The notes under the pieces: model-generated
Told to the model about the DNA's origin: nothing
Database searches by the model: none
What the model saw: only the letters and a program-made list of their open reading frames with translations
Program-made: the position numbers and the translations under genes
Shown: one piece after another, positions 34,466 to 44,026 of the stretch
Numbering within the stretch: position 1 is the stretch's first letter
Layout of the letters: each line of letters opens with the position of its first letter
DNA from: RHKX01 sp041393495
GTDB taxonomy: Bacteria; Actinomycetota; Thermoleophilia; Solirubrobacterales; 70-9
Reading direction: 5' to 3'
DNA: 64,000 nucleotides
NCBI GenBank assembly: GCA_041393495.1
Contig: JAWKKA010000008.1
Coordinates: forward strand, 1 to 64,000

Positions 34466-35311
34466 TCAGCAGGAGTCGTAGCGGTAGCGCGGCTTCCCCG
34501 GCTTGCTGACGAGCCGGTCGCGGAGGACGACCGAGACGCGGTCGCCGACCCGCGCGCAGGAGCGGCGGAAGTCACGGCGCCGGTACTCGATCACGATCAC
34601 CTCGTCGCCGTAGACCGAGGTGTAGCGGCCGCACTCGCGCCAGCGCCCGCACTCCTCGGCGATCGCGAAGTCGAAGCCGGCGCGGCGGGCCTGCTGCTTG
34701 GTGATCCCGGCCGCGTTCTTCTGCCCGACCGCGAGGTCGCGGGCGTGGGCGCGGCCGGCGAGCAGGCGGGCGTAGGCGAGGGCGTCGCGCTTGCCGAACG
34801 GCACCCGGCCGGCGAGCGGCGTGCCGTTGAAGCGGGTCCACGAGTCGAGGTTGTCGAACTCGACCGCCTCGTAGCCGCCGGCGGCGCATCCGGCGATCAT
34901 CTGCCCGACCCAGCGCGCCGCGCGCTTGCGCTTGGCGGTGGTGCTGATGTCGACGAGGTACTCGCCGCCCCAGTGCGGATCGTCGCCGAGCCGGGTCAGG
35001 ACGAGGCGCCGCGGCCAGTTCGAGCGCTCGTCGGGCCGGTCGACGCCGCGCTCGTCGGCCTGCGTCTGAAAGGCGTTGACGTAACAGATCGAGTAGGTGG
35101 GATCGGGTGCCGCCCGGCCGCTGAACCAGTCACGGGAGACGACCGATACGCCGGCCGGCAGCGGGTAGTCACCGCCGATCTGGTAGTCGAAGCCGGCGTT
35201 CGCGGGCGGTGGCGCGTAGGCGGTCGCGCCGGGGGCCGTGGCGACCAGCACGGCGGCGATCGCGCCAACGGCGATCGCGGCCATCATCGACCTCGGTGCT
35301 GCGACCCGCAT
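34466..35311 (-). CDS. Secreted GH114-like endo-alpha-1,4-polygalactosaminidase
   Basis: 281 residues with an N-terminal signal peptide (MRVAAPRSMMAAIAVGAIAA, cleavage near ATAYA). The TIM-barrel body shows FDYQIGGDYPLP, SICYVNAFQTQADE, GGYEAVEFDNLDSWTRFNGT with the acidic residues expected for catalysis, and GQKNAAGITKQQARRAGFDF then IAEECGRW. These are GH114 hallmarks. GACAAT lies 6 nt before the start. Substrate galactosaminoglycan is a family property; here it could act on the cell's own or a competitor's matrix. Confidence 0.82.
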   Translation of the reverse strand: MRVAAPRSMMAAIAVGAIAAVLVATAPGATAYAPPPANAGFDYQIGGDYPLPAGVSVVSRDWFSGRAAPDPTYSICYVNAFQTQADERGVDRPDERSNWPRRLVLTRLGDDPHWGGEYLVDISTTAKRKRAARWVGQMIAGCAAGGYEAVEFDNLDSWTRFNGTPLAGRVPFGKRDALAYARLLAGRAHARDLAVGQKNAAGITKQQARRAGFDFAIAEECGRWRECGRYTSVYGDEVIVIEYRRRDFRRSCARVGDRVSVVLRDRLVSKPGKPRYRYDSC

Positions 35312-35328
35312 CGACCGATTGTCCCAGG

Positions 35329-35850
35329 TCAGGCCCAGCTCACCTCGATCGGCAGCGCGGCCAGCTCCTCGTAGCTCTTCTTGCTCAACCGCAGCGAGAT
35401 CGCCTGGACGAGCTGCTGGGCGGGCTGCCACATCGCCACCCACCCGAGGACCACCAGTCCCTGCGAGATGCTGACGAACAGGGCGTCGTTCTCGGTCACC
35501 TGGTCAACGAGGCTCGAGGCGAGCAGGCAGACGACGAGGAAGCCGAAGGCGATGAGCGCCTCGCGCCGCCCGCTGCGGCTGAACACCCGCAGGTTCCTGC
35601 TCGACTCGTACGCGCCGCGGAGGTCGCCGCGGATCGCCGTGGCCACGTCGACGTCGCGGCCCTCCCTGCGCTCGCCGATCGGGAGCTCGACCGAGAGGTG
35701 GTCGGGCCGATCGTCGTGGGCGTCGATCCAGGCGTTGAGGATCCGCGAGCGGACCTCCTCGCGGAGCGGCCGGCTCGCAAGCGGCTCCGCCGTATAGGGA
35801 TCGAACAGGTCGTCGATCGCGTTGACGCTGATCGCGAAGGCCGATGCCAT
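35329..35850 (-). CDS. Hypothetical protein with two C-terminal membrane helices
   Basis: 173 residues. The polar N-terminal half has VNAIDDLFDPYTAEPLASRP and RSRILNAWIDAHDDRPDHLS. Two hydrophobic segments follow (ALIAFGFLVVCLLASSLVD, LFVSISQGLVVLGWVAMW), then a short tail with LRLSKKSYEELAALPIEV. TAGGTT ends 7 nt before the ATG. The family is not recognised; the topology suggests a membrane-tethered cytoplasmic domain. Confidence 0.65.
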   Translation of the reverse strand: MASAFAISVNAIDDLFDPYTAEPLASRPLREEVRSRILNAWIDAHDDRPDHLSVELPIGERREGRDVDVATAIRGDLRGAYESSRNLRVFSRSGRREALIAFGFLVVCLLASSLVDQVTENDALFVSISQGLVVLGWVAMWQPAQQLVQAISLRLSKKSYEELAALPIEVSWA

Positions 35851-35857
35851 TGACCGA

Positions 35858-35863
35858 AACCTA
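35858..35863 (-). promoter_or_regulatory. Candidate -10 box TAGGTT
   Basis: Hexamer on the - strand, 7 nt from the ATG at 35850. Confidence 0.4.
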
Positions 35864-35934
35864 CGGCCGCTGCCGGATCTCCCGGCGCGGCCCCGCCCTC
35901 CACTCGAAGGCCCGGCGGGCTCGCCGGATCGAGT

Positions 35935-35982
35935 GCGCTGGGGTCGATCGCCCCGGGATACCGGTCCGGGCGACCCCAGCGC
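35935..35982. repeat. Palindromic repeat family B, copy 2
   Basis: Arms GCGCTGGGGTCG (35935-35946) and CGACCCCAGCGC (35971-35982) are perfectly complementary over 12 bp, with further partial pairing inside. It abuts the surviving 3' end of a VOC-family gene, which suggests it was inserted there or marks a deletion end point. Confidence 0.75.
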
Positions 35983-35992
35983 GATCAGGCAC

Positions 35993-36079
35993 GACTCGGG
36001 GGTCTGCCACCAGGCGTTCTTCGCCGACCCCGACGGCAACGCGCTCGCGATCCACCACCGCTACGCGCCGAGCGACTGA
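35993..36079 (+). pseudogene. C-terminal remnant of a VOC (glyoxalase/dioxygenase) family gene
   Basis: The 28 codons DSGVCHQAFFADPDGNALAI and then HHRYAPSD before TGA are a typical VOC-fold C-terminus (a metal-binding His and the FxDPDGN motif). No matching N-terminal part lies upstream; the sequence is replaced by repeat B 10 nt before the fragment. There is no start codon of its own. Too short to fold, so it is a gene relic. Confidence 0.7.
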
Positions 36080-36086
36080 GTCGGGC

Positions 36087-36557
36087 TCAGAGCGCCCGCT
36101 CGTAGACGTACATCCGCTCCCGATTCCGGGCCGGTGGGAAGGGGCCGGTGAGGTTGCTGAAGCCGAAGCGCTCGTAGAGGCGGTGGGCGTCGCGGTCGCC
36201 CTCGTCCGTGTGCAGGAAGACGTGGTCGCAGCCACGCTCGCGGCAGCGGGCGAGCGTCGCTTCGAGCAGCGCCGCGCCGAGCCCGAGCCGCCGCCGCTCG
36301 GGGACGACGTAGTACTCGGCGACGTAGGCGACGTCCCCGTCGGACCAGATCCCCTCCAGGTAGCGGAAGACGAGGATCCCGTCCGGCCCGTCACCGGCCA
36401 GCAGGACATCGGTCCGGCCCGCTCCGATCAAGGCGCGGAGACGATCAGCGAGCCACTCCGGGCCCGGCGAGGGGTCGTCGTACTCGCGATTGAAGCGGTC
36501 GAGGAGCCGCCCCGCCGCGGCGAGGCCGGCGTCGTCGGCGGCCGCGATCAGCGTCAC
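36087..36557 (-). CDS. GNAT family N-acetyltransferase
   Basis: 156 residues from GTG at 36557. The acetyl-CoA binding motif A is YVVPERRRLGLGAALLEATL, with an upstream strand DVAYVAEY and a downstream CDHVFLHTDEGDRDAHRLYE then RFGFSNLTGPF. Substrate unknown. It follows the ETF-quinone oxidoreductase by 11 nt and probably shares its message. Confidence 0.82.
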   Translation of the reverse strand: MTLIAAADDAGLAAAGRLLDRFNREYDDPSPGPEWLADRLRALIGAGRTDVLLAGDGPDGILVFRYLEGIWSDGDVAYVAEYYVVPERRRLGLGAALLEATLARCRERGCDHVFLHTDEGDRDAHRLYERFGFSNLTGPFPPARNRERMYVYERAL

Positions 36558-36568
36558 CGGCGGCGCGC

Positions 36569-38269
36569 TCAGACCTCCTGGTAGAGGGGGCCGTCGCCGC
36601 CCTCCGGCATCGTCAGCCGGCCGCCCTTGGCCGTGATCGCGCCGCACTGCACGCAGTTGGATGCAGTCACGTGGACGTCGACCTCGGCGGCGTCCCCGGC
36701 GAGCTGGTCCTCGGGGATCTCGTAGACCTGGGCCGGGCACATCGACACCCAGGTCTGCGCGATCTCTCGCGGTACGTGGGTCTGGATCCGGATGTGGTTG
36801 GGCGCATCGTCCCGGGTCGCGTTGCCGCTCAGAAAGACCGAGCCGAGCTTGTCGAAGGTGAGCTCGCCGTCGGGCGCCGGGTAGCCGTCGGCGCCGGCTC
36901 CGATCGTCATCTCGTGCTCGGCGTCGTCCTCCTGGTCCCACTGCCCGCCCGGGAAGGCGCCCTTGGTGAGCGTCATCGCCGACGCGATGGCGCCGCCGAG
37001 GAAGAAGCCCTTGTCGAAGGGCTGGCGCATGTTCCGGGACTCGTAGAGCTCCTTCTCGATCAGCGAGCCGCGGACCTTGTCCTCGTAGCGCGAGAAGTCG
37101 ACGGTCTCGGAGTTCGCCTTGAGGCTCTCGACGATCGCCTCGGCCGCGTAGATCCCGGCGTGCATCGCGTAGTGGACGCCCTTCAGGGTCGGGATGTTGA
37201 CCATCCCGGCGCCGTCGCCGGCGATCATCATGCCCGGGACGGCGAGCTTCTTGGGCATCGCCCAGTAGCCGCCCGACGGGATCGTCTTCGCGCCCCAGCC
37301 GACCCGCTTGCCGCCGGCGAGGAGCTTCGCGACGAACGGATGTGTCTTCAGCTCCTGGAGCAGGTCGTGGCAGGAGGTCGTGGCATCGGTGTAGTCGAGG
37401 CCGATGACCATCCCGATGCAGAGCTTGCCCTCGCCCATCGGGTAGATGAAGCTGCCGCCGAACTCGTTGTACCTGGCGCCCTTGCGCAGCGGCCAGCCCA
37501 TCGTGTGGATGACCCTGTCGAGCGGCTCGGAGACCTCCCAGACCTCCTTGACGCCGAGCTCCCAACGCTGCGGCTGCGGGCCGGCGAGGTCGTAGTAGTC
37601 GATCGCGGAGTAGGTCAGGTGGCCGAGCGTGCCCTCGGCGAGCACGGTCGCCCGGGCGAGCAGGTCGGAGCCGGGCTCGAAGTTGCCGAGTTGCTCGCCG
37701 TCCTTGCCGCGGCCCTTGTCGCCGGAGCGAACGCCGCGGACGATCCGGTCCTCGACCAGCAGCTTGTCGGCGACGGTCTCGGTGAGGATGTAGGCGCCGG
37801 CGGCCTCGGCGCGGTCGGCCAGGAACCGGGACAGCTTGCTGACCGAGAGCGTGTAGTTGCCGTGATTTCTGAAGTTCGGGGGCATCGGGACGAGCGGTAG
37901 CGCCTGCCCCTTGGTGAGCAGGTAGACCGCGTCGTCGCTGACCTCCTGGTAGATCGGCCAGTCGTCGGGGCCCTCGCCGGGGAACAGCTCGTGCAGCGCC
38001 GAGGGTCGGACGTTGGCGCCGCTCAGCGTGTGGGCGCCGCAGGCCTTGCCCTTCTCGATCACGGCGACCGGGACCTCGCCGAGCTGCTCGGTCAGTCCGG
38101 GCTCGTCCTCGAGGAGCTGCAGGAGCCGGTTGGCACAGGCGAGCCCGGCCGGCCCGCCGCCGACGATCGCGACACCGACCTCGAGGCGCTCGTCCTCGGG
38201 GTCGGTGGGCGGCCCGATGTAATCCTCGGGGTCGAACGGCGGCGGGTACTGCGCCGGAGCTGCGCCCAT
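36569..38269 (-). CDS. ETF-quinone oxidoreductase, iron-sulfur site lacking one usual Cys
   Basis: Passes electrons from reduced electron transfer flavoprotein to menaquinone/ubiquinone at the membrane surface. 566 residues. FAD site VAIVGGGPAGLACANRLLQL, SGANVRPSALHELFPG, AGDGAGMVNIPTLKGVHYAM, and a C-terminal ferredoxin-like domain with MCPAQVYEI and NCVQCGAITAKGG ending MPEGGDGPLYQEV. Mitochondrial homologues have CxxCxxC at the second site; here the third position is Ile, leaving three of four cluster ligands. It forms one operon with etfB-etfA (7-nt gap). Also called FixC-FixX fusion. Confidence 0.9.
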   Translation of the reverse strand: MGAAPAQYPPPFDPEDYIGPPTDPEDERLEVGVAIVGGGPAGLACANRLLQLLEDEPGLTEQLGEVPVAVIEKGKACGAHTLSGANVRPSALHELFPGEGPDDWPIYQEVSDDAVYLLTKGQALPLVPMPPNFRNHGNYTLSVSKLSRFLADRAEAAGAYILTETVADKLLVEDRIVRGVRSGDKGRGKDGEQLGNFEPGSDLLARATVLAEGTLGHLTYSAIDYYDLAGPQPQRWELGVKEVWEVSEPLDRVIHTMGWPLRKGARYNEFGGSFIYPMGEGKLCIGMVIGLDYTDATTSCHDLLQELKTHPFVAKLLAGGKRVGWGAKTIPSGGYWAMPKKLAVPGMMIAGDGAGMVNIPTLKGVHYAMHAGIYAAEAIVESLKANSETVDFSRYEDKVRGSLIEKELYESRNMRQPFDKGFFLGGAIASAMTLTKGAFPGGQWDQEDDAEHEMTIGAGADGYPAPDGELTFDKLGSVFLSGNATRDDAPNHIRIQTHVPREIAQTWVSMCPAQVYEIPEDQLAGDAAEVDVHVTASNCVQCGAITAKGGRLTMPEGGDGPLYQEV

Positions 38270-38276
38270 CGCCGGC

Positions 38277-39254
38277 TCAGCCGCCCTTCTTGGCCTTTAT
38301 GGCCTCGGTCAGCTTGGGCATGATCTTGTGGAGGTCACCGACGACGCCGAGGTCGCAGAACTCGAAGATCGGCGCGTTCTGGTCCTTGTTGATCGCGAGG
38401 ATGTTCTCGGAGCTCTGCATGCCGACCTTGTGCTGGATCGCGCCGGAGATGCCGGCGGCGAGGTACAGCTTCGGCGCGACCGTCTTGCCGGTCTGACCGA
38501 TCTGGGTCGAGTACGGGTACCAGCCGGCATCGACGACCGCGCGGGTCGCCGCCACCGCGCCTCCGAGCGCCTCGGCGAGGTCCTCGGCGAGCTTGAAGTT
38601 GTCCTTCTCGCCCAGCCCGCGGCCGCCGCCGACGAGGATCTCGGCGTCCTCGATGTTGACGTCCTCGCCGCGGGCCTCGCCGCGGGTGAGCATCGACGCC
38701 TTCGTCGACCACTCCGAGAGCTCGACGTCGACATCGACGACCTCGGCGCTGCCGGCGCCCGAGTCATCGACATCGAAGGCGTTGAGACGGCCGATGATGA
38801 TCCCCGGCTCGCCGACGTAGCCGACGTCGACGATCGCCGAGTCCTGCAGGACCGGGCGCTCGGCGACGAGCTTGCCGTCGGCAGCCTTGACCGCGGTGAC
38901 CTCCATCGTCACGCCGGCACCCAAGCGGGCCGTGAGCCCGGCGCCGATCTCGAAGCCGAGCAGGCCGCCACCGAACAGCGCGTAGGCGATGCCGTTGTCG
39001 GCGATCACCTTCGCCATCACGTCGACGATCGGCTGGGCGAGGCCCTCCGGGCAGGACCTCGCGCGGTAGACCTTCGCGGCGCCGTAGCGGCCGAGGCCGG
39101 CGGCGGCGTCGTCGGAGACGTCGCCGACCGCGACCGCGGCAGCGGTGCCACCGATCTCGGCGGCGAGCTTCGCGGCCTCGGAGATCGCCCCGAGGGAGTT
39201 CTTGTTGAAGTTGCCCTCGTCGTCGTGGAGGGCGTAGACCAGGATGTCCGCCAT
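38277..39254 (-). CDS. etfA: Electron transfer flavoprotein subunit alpha
   Basis: FAD-binding subunit of ETF, which collects electrons from acyl-CoA dehydrogenases. 325 residues. The N-terminal domain starts ADILVYALHDDEGNFNKNSL. The C-terminal FAD domain carries GGRGLGEKDNFKLAEDLAEA, RAVVDAGWYPYSTQIGQTGK, LYLAAGISGAIQHKVGMQ and ILAINKDQNAPIFEFCDLGV, the classical ETF-alpha signature. It starts directly at the etfB stop. Confidence 0.95.
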   Translation of the reverse strand: MADILVYALHDDEGNFNKNSLGAISEAAKLAAEIGGTAAAVAVGDVSDDAAAGLGRYGAAKVYRARSCPEGLAQPIVDVMAKVIADNGIAYALFGGGLLGFEIGAGLTARLGAGVTMEVTAVKAADGKLVAERPVLQDSAIVDVGYVGEPGIIIGRLNAFDVDDSGAGSAEVVDVDVELSEWSTKASMLTRGEARGEDVNIEDAEILVGGGRGLGEKDNFKLAEDLAEALGGAVAATRAVVDAGWYPYSTQIGQTGKTVAPKLYLAAGISGAIQHKVGMQSSENILAINKDQNAPIFEFCDLGVVGDLHKIMPKLTEAIKAKKGG

Positions 39255-40046
39255 CTAGATCAGCTTCCTTTCGTCGAGCCAGGCAACGATCTTGGTGACC
39301 GTCTCGTTGGTGTCCTCGTCCTCGAAGACCTCGCCGGCCTCCTTCTCGGGCGGCGGGTTGATCGCCAGCACCTGCGTCTTCGACCCGGTCTCTCCGACCT
39401 TGTCGCCCTCGATCCCGACGTCGCCGGCGGACTTGTCGTCGAGCGGCTTCTTCTTCGCCCCCATGATCGCCTTCAGCGACGGGTAGCGCGGCTCGTTGAT
39501 CGCGTCGCCGACGCTGATCACGGCCGGAAGCTGGATCTCGACGGTGTCGTAGCCGTACTCGGCCTGGCGCTCGCAGCGGAGCTTCTCGCCCTCGACGTCC
39601 ATCTTGATGACCTGGGTGAGAGAGGGCATCTTCAGGTGGTCGGCGACAACGGCGCCGATCGTGTAGCACTCGCCGTCGTCGGACTGCTGGCCGAGCAGGA
39701 CGAGATCGGGGGACTCGGTCTCGAGGACCTTCGCGAGCGCGTAGCCGGTCGCGCAGACGTCGGAGCCGGCGAGCGCGTCGTCGCTCAGGTGCACGGAGCG
39801 ATCGGCGCCGAGCGCGACCGCCTTGTGGAGGGCGCGTTGGGCGCTGCCGGGACCCATCGTCACCGCGACGATCTCGTCGACGCTGACGACCCCGCCCTCG
39901 CGGATCCGCATCGCCGCCTCGATGCCGTGGGTGTCGAACTGGTTCAGGGTGTTCTCGCCCGAGCGGTCGAGCCGCTTGGTGGCCGGATCGATCCGCTTCT
40001 GGACGGCGGCGTCCGGAACCTCCTTGACTAGGCAACAGATCTTCAA
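39255..40046 (-). CDS. etfB: Electron transfer flavoprotein subunit beta
   Basis: AMP-binding partner of EtfA. 263 residues, KICCLVKEVPDAAVQKRIDP at the start, LNQFDTHGIEAAMRIREGG, VTMGPGSAQRALHKAVALGA and DLVLLGQQSDDGECYTIGAV. The start codon is TTG at 40046, supported by AAGGAGG 8 nt upstream. First gene of the ETF operon; a TGACTAGTCA palindrome about 55 nt upstream probably controls it. Confidence 0.95.
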   Translation of the reverse strand: MKICCLVKEVPDAAVQKRIDPATKRLDRSGENTLNQFDTHGIEAAMRIREGGVVSVDEIVAVTMGPGSAQRALHKAVALGADRSVHLSDDALAGSDVCATGYALAKVLETESPDLVLLGQQSDDGECYTIGAVVADHLKMPSLTQVIKMDVEGEKLRCERQAEYGYDTVEIQLPAVISVGDAINEPRYPSLKAIMGAKKKPLDDKSAGDVGIEGDKVGETGSKTQVLAINPPPEKEAGEVFEDEDTNETVTKIVAWLDERKLI

Positions 40047-40097
40047 AGTGGGTGCCTCCTTGGGGACTTGCGGCCGGGATGCTACCGCGTTGGAACG

Positions 40098-40113
40098 TTG
40101 ACTGACTAGTCAA
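40098..40113 (-). promoter_or_regulatory. Probable operator TTGACT-N4-AGTCAA upstream of etfB
   Basis: Inverted repeat with a perfect TGACTAGTCA core, AT-richer than its surroundings and located in the 123-nt gap before the ETF operon. Its size fits a TetR/FadR-type repressor of fatty-acid genes. No regulator gene of this type is present in the window. Confidence 0.55.
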
Positions 40114-40169
40114 TCGGTACCGAGGGGCAGCCCGGGGAAAACCCCGGCCGATGGTTGGAAACCGAGGCC

Positions 40170-40574
40170 CTAGGCGGTGGCGCCGACGCCGTTGCGCAGG
40201 AACTCGACGATCTCGTCGGTCGGCGCGCCGGGCGTGAACACTGCGGCGACGCCGAGGCGCTTCAGCTCGGGGATGTCGTCGGCCGGGATCGTGCCGCCGA
40301 CGGTGACGAGGACGTCGCCGGCGCCCTGCTCGCGGAGGATCTCGACGACCTTCGGGACGAGCGTCATGTGGGCGCCGGAGAGGATCGAGAGCCCGACGGC
40401 GTCGGCGTCCTCCTGAATCACCGTTGCGGCGATCTGCTCCGGCGTCTGGTGCAGGCCGGTGTAGATGACCTCCATGCCCGCGTCACGGAGCGCGCGGGCG
40501 ATGATCTTCGCGCCCCGGTCATGACCGTCGAGGCCGGGCTTGGCGACGACGACGCGGATCTTCCGTTCGCTCAT
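40170..40574 (-). CDS. Methylmalonyl-CoA mutase small subunit, cobalamin-binding
   Basis: 134 residues comprising only the B12-binding domain: KIRVVVAKPGLDGHDRGAKI with the DxHxxG signature (Asp16, His18, Gly21), GLSILSGAHMTLVPKVVEIL and VTVGGTIPADDIPELKRLGV. His18 should ligate cobalt. The catalytic barrel is encoded separately at 41739-43397, as in archaea and many actinobacteria. TACGCT lies 7 nt before the ATG. Confidence 0.93.
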   Translation of the reverse strand: MSERKIRVVVAKPGLDGHDRGAKIIARALRDAGMEVIYTGLHQTPEQIAATVIQEDADAVGLSILSGAHMTLVPKVVEILREQGAGDVLVTVGGTIPADDIPELKRLGVAAVFTPGAPTDEIVEFLRNGVGATA

Positions 40575-40581
40575 GGGCGCA

Positions 40582-40587
40582 AGCGTA
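40582..40587 (-). promoter_or_regulatory. Candidate -10 box TACGCT before the mutase small subunit
   Basis: Hexamer on the - strand ending 7 nt from the ATG at 40574; leaderless-type spacing. Confidence 0.35.
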
Positions 40588-40619
40588 TCCGGACCCGCGC
40601 CCCGACCCCTCCCCGCACC

Positions 40620-40665
40620 TGGGTCATCTCACCCACGCATGGCGTCGGCAGGATCACCCACGTCG
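40620..40665. repeat. Palindromic repeat family A, degenerate copy 2
   Basis: TGGGTCATCTCACCC (40620-40634) is identical to the left arm of the copy at 814. It is followed by ACGCATGGCG, which differs by one base from the corresponding stretch of copy 1 read on its other strand. The right arm is eroded (GGATCACCCA). Similarity continues into the flank (CACGTCGGTGGCC against CACGGCGGCGGGCC). Confidence 0.65.
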
Positions 40666-40742
40666 GTGGCCCCGTCGCGGTTGCCCACGTCGATCGCCGT
40701 CGCAGCGACCACCTCGGTGGCCCCCGTCGCAGCCCGCCCCGA

Positions 40743-41126
40743 TCAGGGGCAGTTCGGCCAGGGCGAGCCGCCGACCCGCGTCTTCAGCCGGACCGCCACG
40801 AAGGCCTGGGTCTTGTAGCTGTAGTCGATCGGGTCGCCGCCGGGCGAGCGCGGGGCGGTCCGCCAGGTCGAGCGCAGGAACTGGAAGGCGCCGCGGTAGG
40901 CGCCGCCGCCACCGATCGCGTTCGGATCGCCGCCGGACTCGCAGCGGGCGACGCGCTTTGCCCAGCGCTTGTTCTGCTTCGAGACCTTGCGCTTGAAGAG
41001 GCGATCGTATGTGCGCTTGTGCGACACCTTCGCGGCCGTGCTGGTCGCCCCGGCACCCGCAGTCAGCCCGAGCATCCCGAGCGCCACGGCGCCCACGGCC
41101 AGGAGCGTGAGGATTCGTCGTGCCAT
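40743..41126 (-). CDS. Secreted Rpf-like transglycosylase
   Basis: About 127 residues with a signal peptide (ARRILTLLAVGAVALGMLGL, cleavage near GAGA). A basic linker (KRKVSKQNKRWAKR) is followed by the transglycosylase domain VARCESGGDPNAIGGGGAYR and GAFQFLRSTW, with the catalytic Glu in CESG, then a closing Cys. This is the resuscitation-promoting-factor fold, here as the minimal domain. Such proteins cleave peptidoglycan during regrowth and division. An ATG at 41138 is the alternative start. Confidence 0.85.
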   Translation of the reverse strand: MARRILTLLAVGAVALGMLGLTAGAGATSTAAKVSHKRTYDRLFKRKVSKQNKRWAKRVARCESGGDPNAIGGGGAYRGAFQFLRSTWRTAPRSPGGDPIDYSYKTQAFVAVRLKTRVGGSPWPNCP

Positions 41127-41267
41127 GAAGGCGAGCATCCTAAGGATCGTGTTAGCGATCGGTTAGAGGATGGCACGGATCTGCAAGATCCCGCCCAGTT
41201 GGAGGATCCCCGTCGCGGGCCGCGACGGCACACCGACCTCACGCGCGGCGAGGGCGCGGCGTGACCG

Positions 41268-41576
41268 CTACGGACCGTTCGCCACGCCGGTGATCACCAC
41301 GAACAGGGCGATCAGCGCGATCAGGACGAAGACCGAGACGAGGACGATGTTGAAGCCGAGGAAGGTGCGGCGGGCATCGACCTCCGCGTCGGGGACCTCG
41401 CTGTGCAGCTCCGGGTGGACCTCGGGCTCGCCGGAATGCCCTTCCGCCTCCTCCTCGCGACGCGCCGCCTCGACCGCCAGCTCACGGGTCGGGAAGTTGG
41501 AGAGCGCCTGGGCGTCGCCGACCCGGCGGACGTCCCAGCCCTCGACATCGCTTCGGACAACTTCGAAATCGCCCAT
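41268..41576 (-). CDS. DUF2188-like protein with a C-terminal membrane anchor
   Basis: 102 residues. The N-terminal half FEVVRSDVEGWDVRRVGDAQ and NFPTRELAVEAARREEEAEG resembles the short DUF2188 domain. A charged linker and one membrane helix follow (NIVLVSVFVLIALIALFVVI). Function unknown. It lies just downstream of the duplicated mutase tail. Confidence 0.65.
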   Translation of the reverse strand: MGDFEVVRSDVEGWDVRRVGDAQALSNFPTRELAVEAARREEEAEGHSGEPEVHPELHSEVPDAEVDARRTFLGFNIVLVSVFVLIALIALFVVITGVANGP

Positions 41577-41611
41577 TGATTGTCAGCTACCCGTTCCCCC
41601 CGCCGGCAATC

Positions 41612-41738
41612 TCCCGGCTCAGCGGACCGGTGCCTCGGACGGTCACCCGCCCGCCGATCCGCAGGCTCGGTGCGATCGGCAGGCTCAGTGGACCGGCGTC
41701 CGGACGGTCAACCGCTCGCGGGGCGGCGGTCTCCCGCC

Positions 41739-41760
<22 letters not shown>
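41612..41760. repeat. Three degenerate copies of the mutase 3' end
   Basis: CTCAG(C/T)(G/A)GACCGG occurs at 41618-41630, 41684-41696 and 41738-41750. The last is the real end of the mutase gene (stop included), the others lie downstream with partly shared flanks (CGGACGGTC and CTCCCG). It looks like old tandem duplications of the stop-codon region. Confidence 0.65.
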
Positions 41761-43397
<1,637 letters not shown>

Positions 43398-43404
43398 GAG
43401 CCGA

Positions 43405-43410
43405 AGGCTA
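43405..43410 (-). promoter_or_regulatory. Candidate -10 box TAGCCT before the mutase large subunit
   Basis: Same hexamer and 7-nt spacing as before the CDF gene at 27625. Confidence 0.4.
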
Positions 43411-43553
43411 CCGGCGTCGCCACCCGCACCGGCAGCGGCGCGGGATCGCGACGTCCGATCCACTCCCTTCCGGTGCTCGGCGGAGCACTCGGGCCGCGCC
43501 GGGCCGGCGACGGGATCCCCCGTCGCGGCCTGGCTCGGCGTACTTTCCGACCG

Positions 43554-43910
43554 TCAGCCGTCGCCCGAGGCGCAGCCATCGATCTCGGCGCGCTCGGCAT
43601 CGGTGAGGCTGCCCTCGTCGACGATCACGGCAAGCCCGCCCCCCTCGGGATCGGGGATCAGGTAGCCGCCATCGGGCGCCCCCGCTCCGGCGACGGTCGT
43701 GGTGAACCTGACCCGGGCGCCACCGGGGGAGTCGAGAGTGTATGTCGTCCCCTCGGTCCCCTCCTCCTCTCCGACCGGCTTCCACTTCGCGGCGACGAGG
43801 CACTCGGAGAACCCATCGAGACCGTGTCTCGAGTAGGTGACGTCGGACGACGTCGTGCCCTCGCCGCCGCAGCCTGCAACCAGGAGGATGGCCGCGACGA
43901 GCAGCAGCAT
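43554..43910 (-). CDS. Small putative lipoprotein
   Basis: 118 residues. MLLLVAAILLVAGCGGEGTT is a lipoprotein signal with lipobox VAGC. The mature part has two further Cys (SECLVAAKW, EIDGCASGDG) and strand-like stretches (TTYTLDSPGGARVRFTTTVA). The ATG at 43910 gives a very short n-region without basic residues; an upstream start in the same frame (codons RSL before it) is possible. Not recognised as a known family. Confidence 0.6.
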   Translation of the reverse strand: MLLLVAAILLVAGCGGEGTTSSDVTYSRHGLDGFSECLVAAKWKPVGEEEGTEGTTYTLDSPGGARVRFTTTVAGAGAPDGGYLIPDPEGGGLAVIVDEGSLTDAERAEIDGCASGDG

Positions 43911-44026
43911 CAGCGAGCGAGGAACAGGCCTGACGTCGACCGAACGGATGCTCCAGCGCGCCAGCCAGCTCCCCGCTTGCGCTTCGATGTCGGGTTCAGT
44001 CGGGTCGGTGCCCGCCGCCGGCGCCC

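Noticed and set aside
40047..40169. Cobalamin riboswitch near the B12-dependent mutase genes
   Set aside because: No B12-box-like sequence was found; the genes carry leaderless-type promoters without room for a leader.
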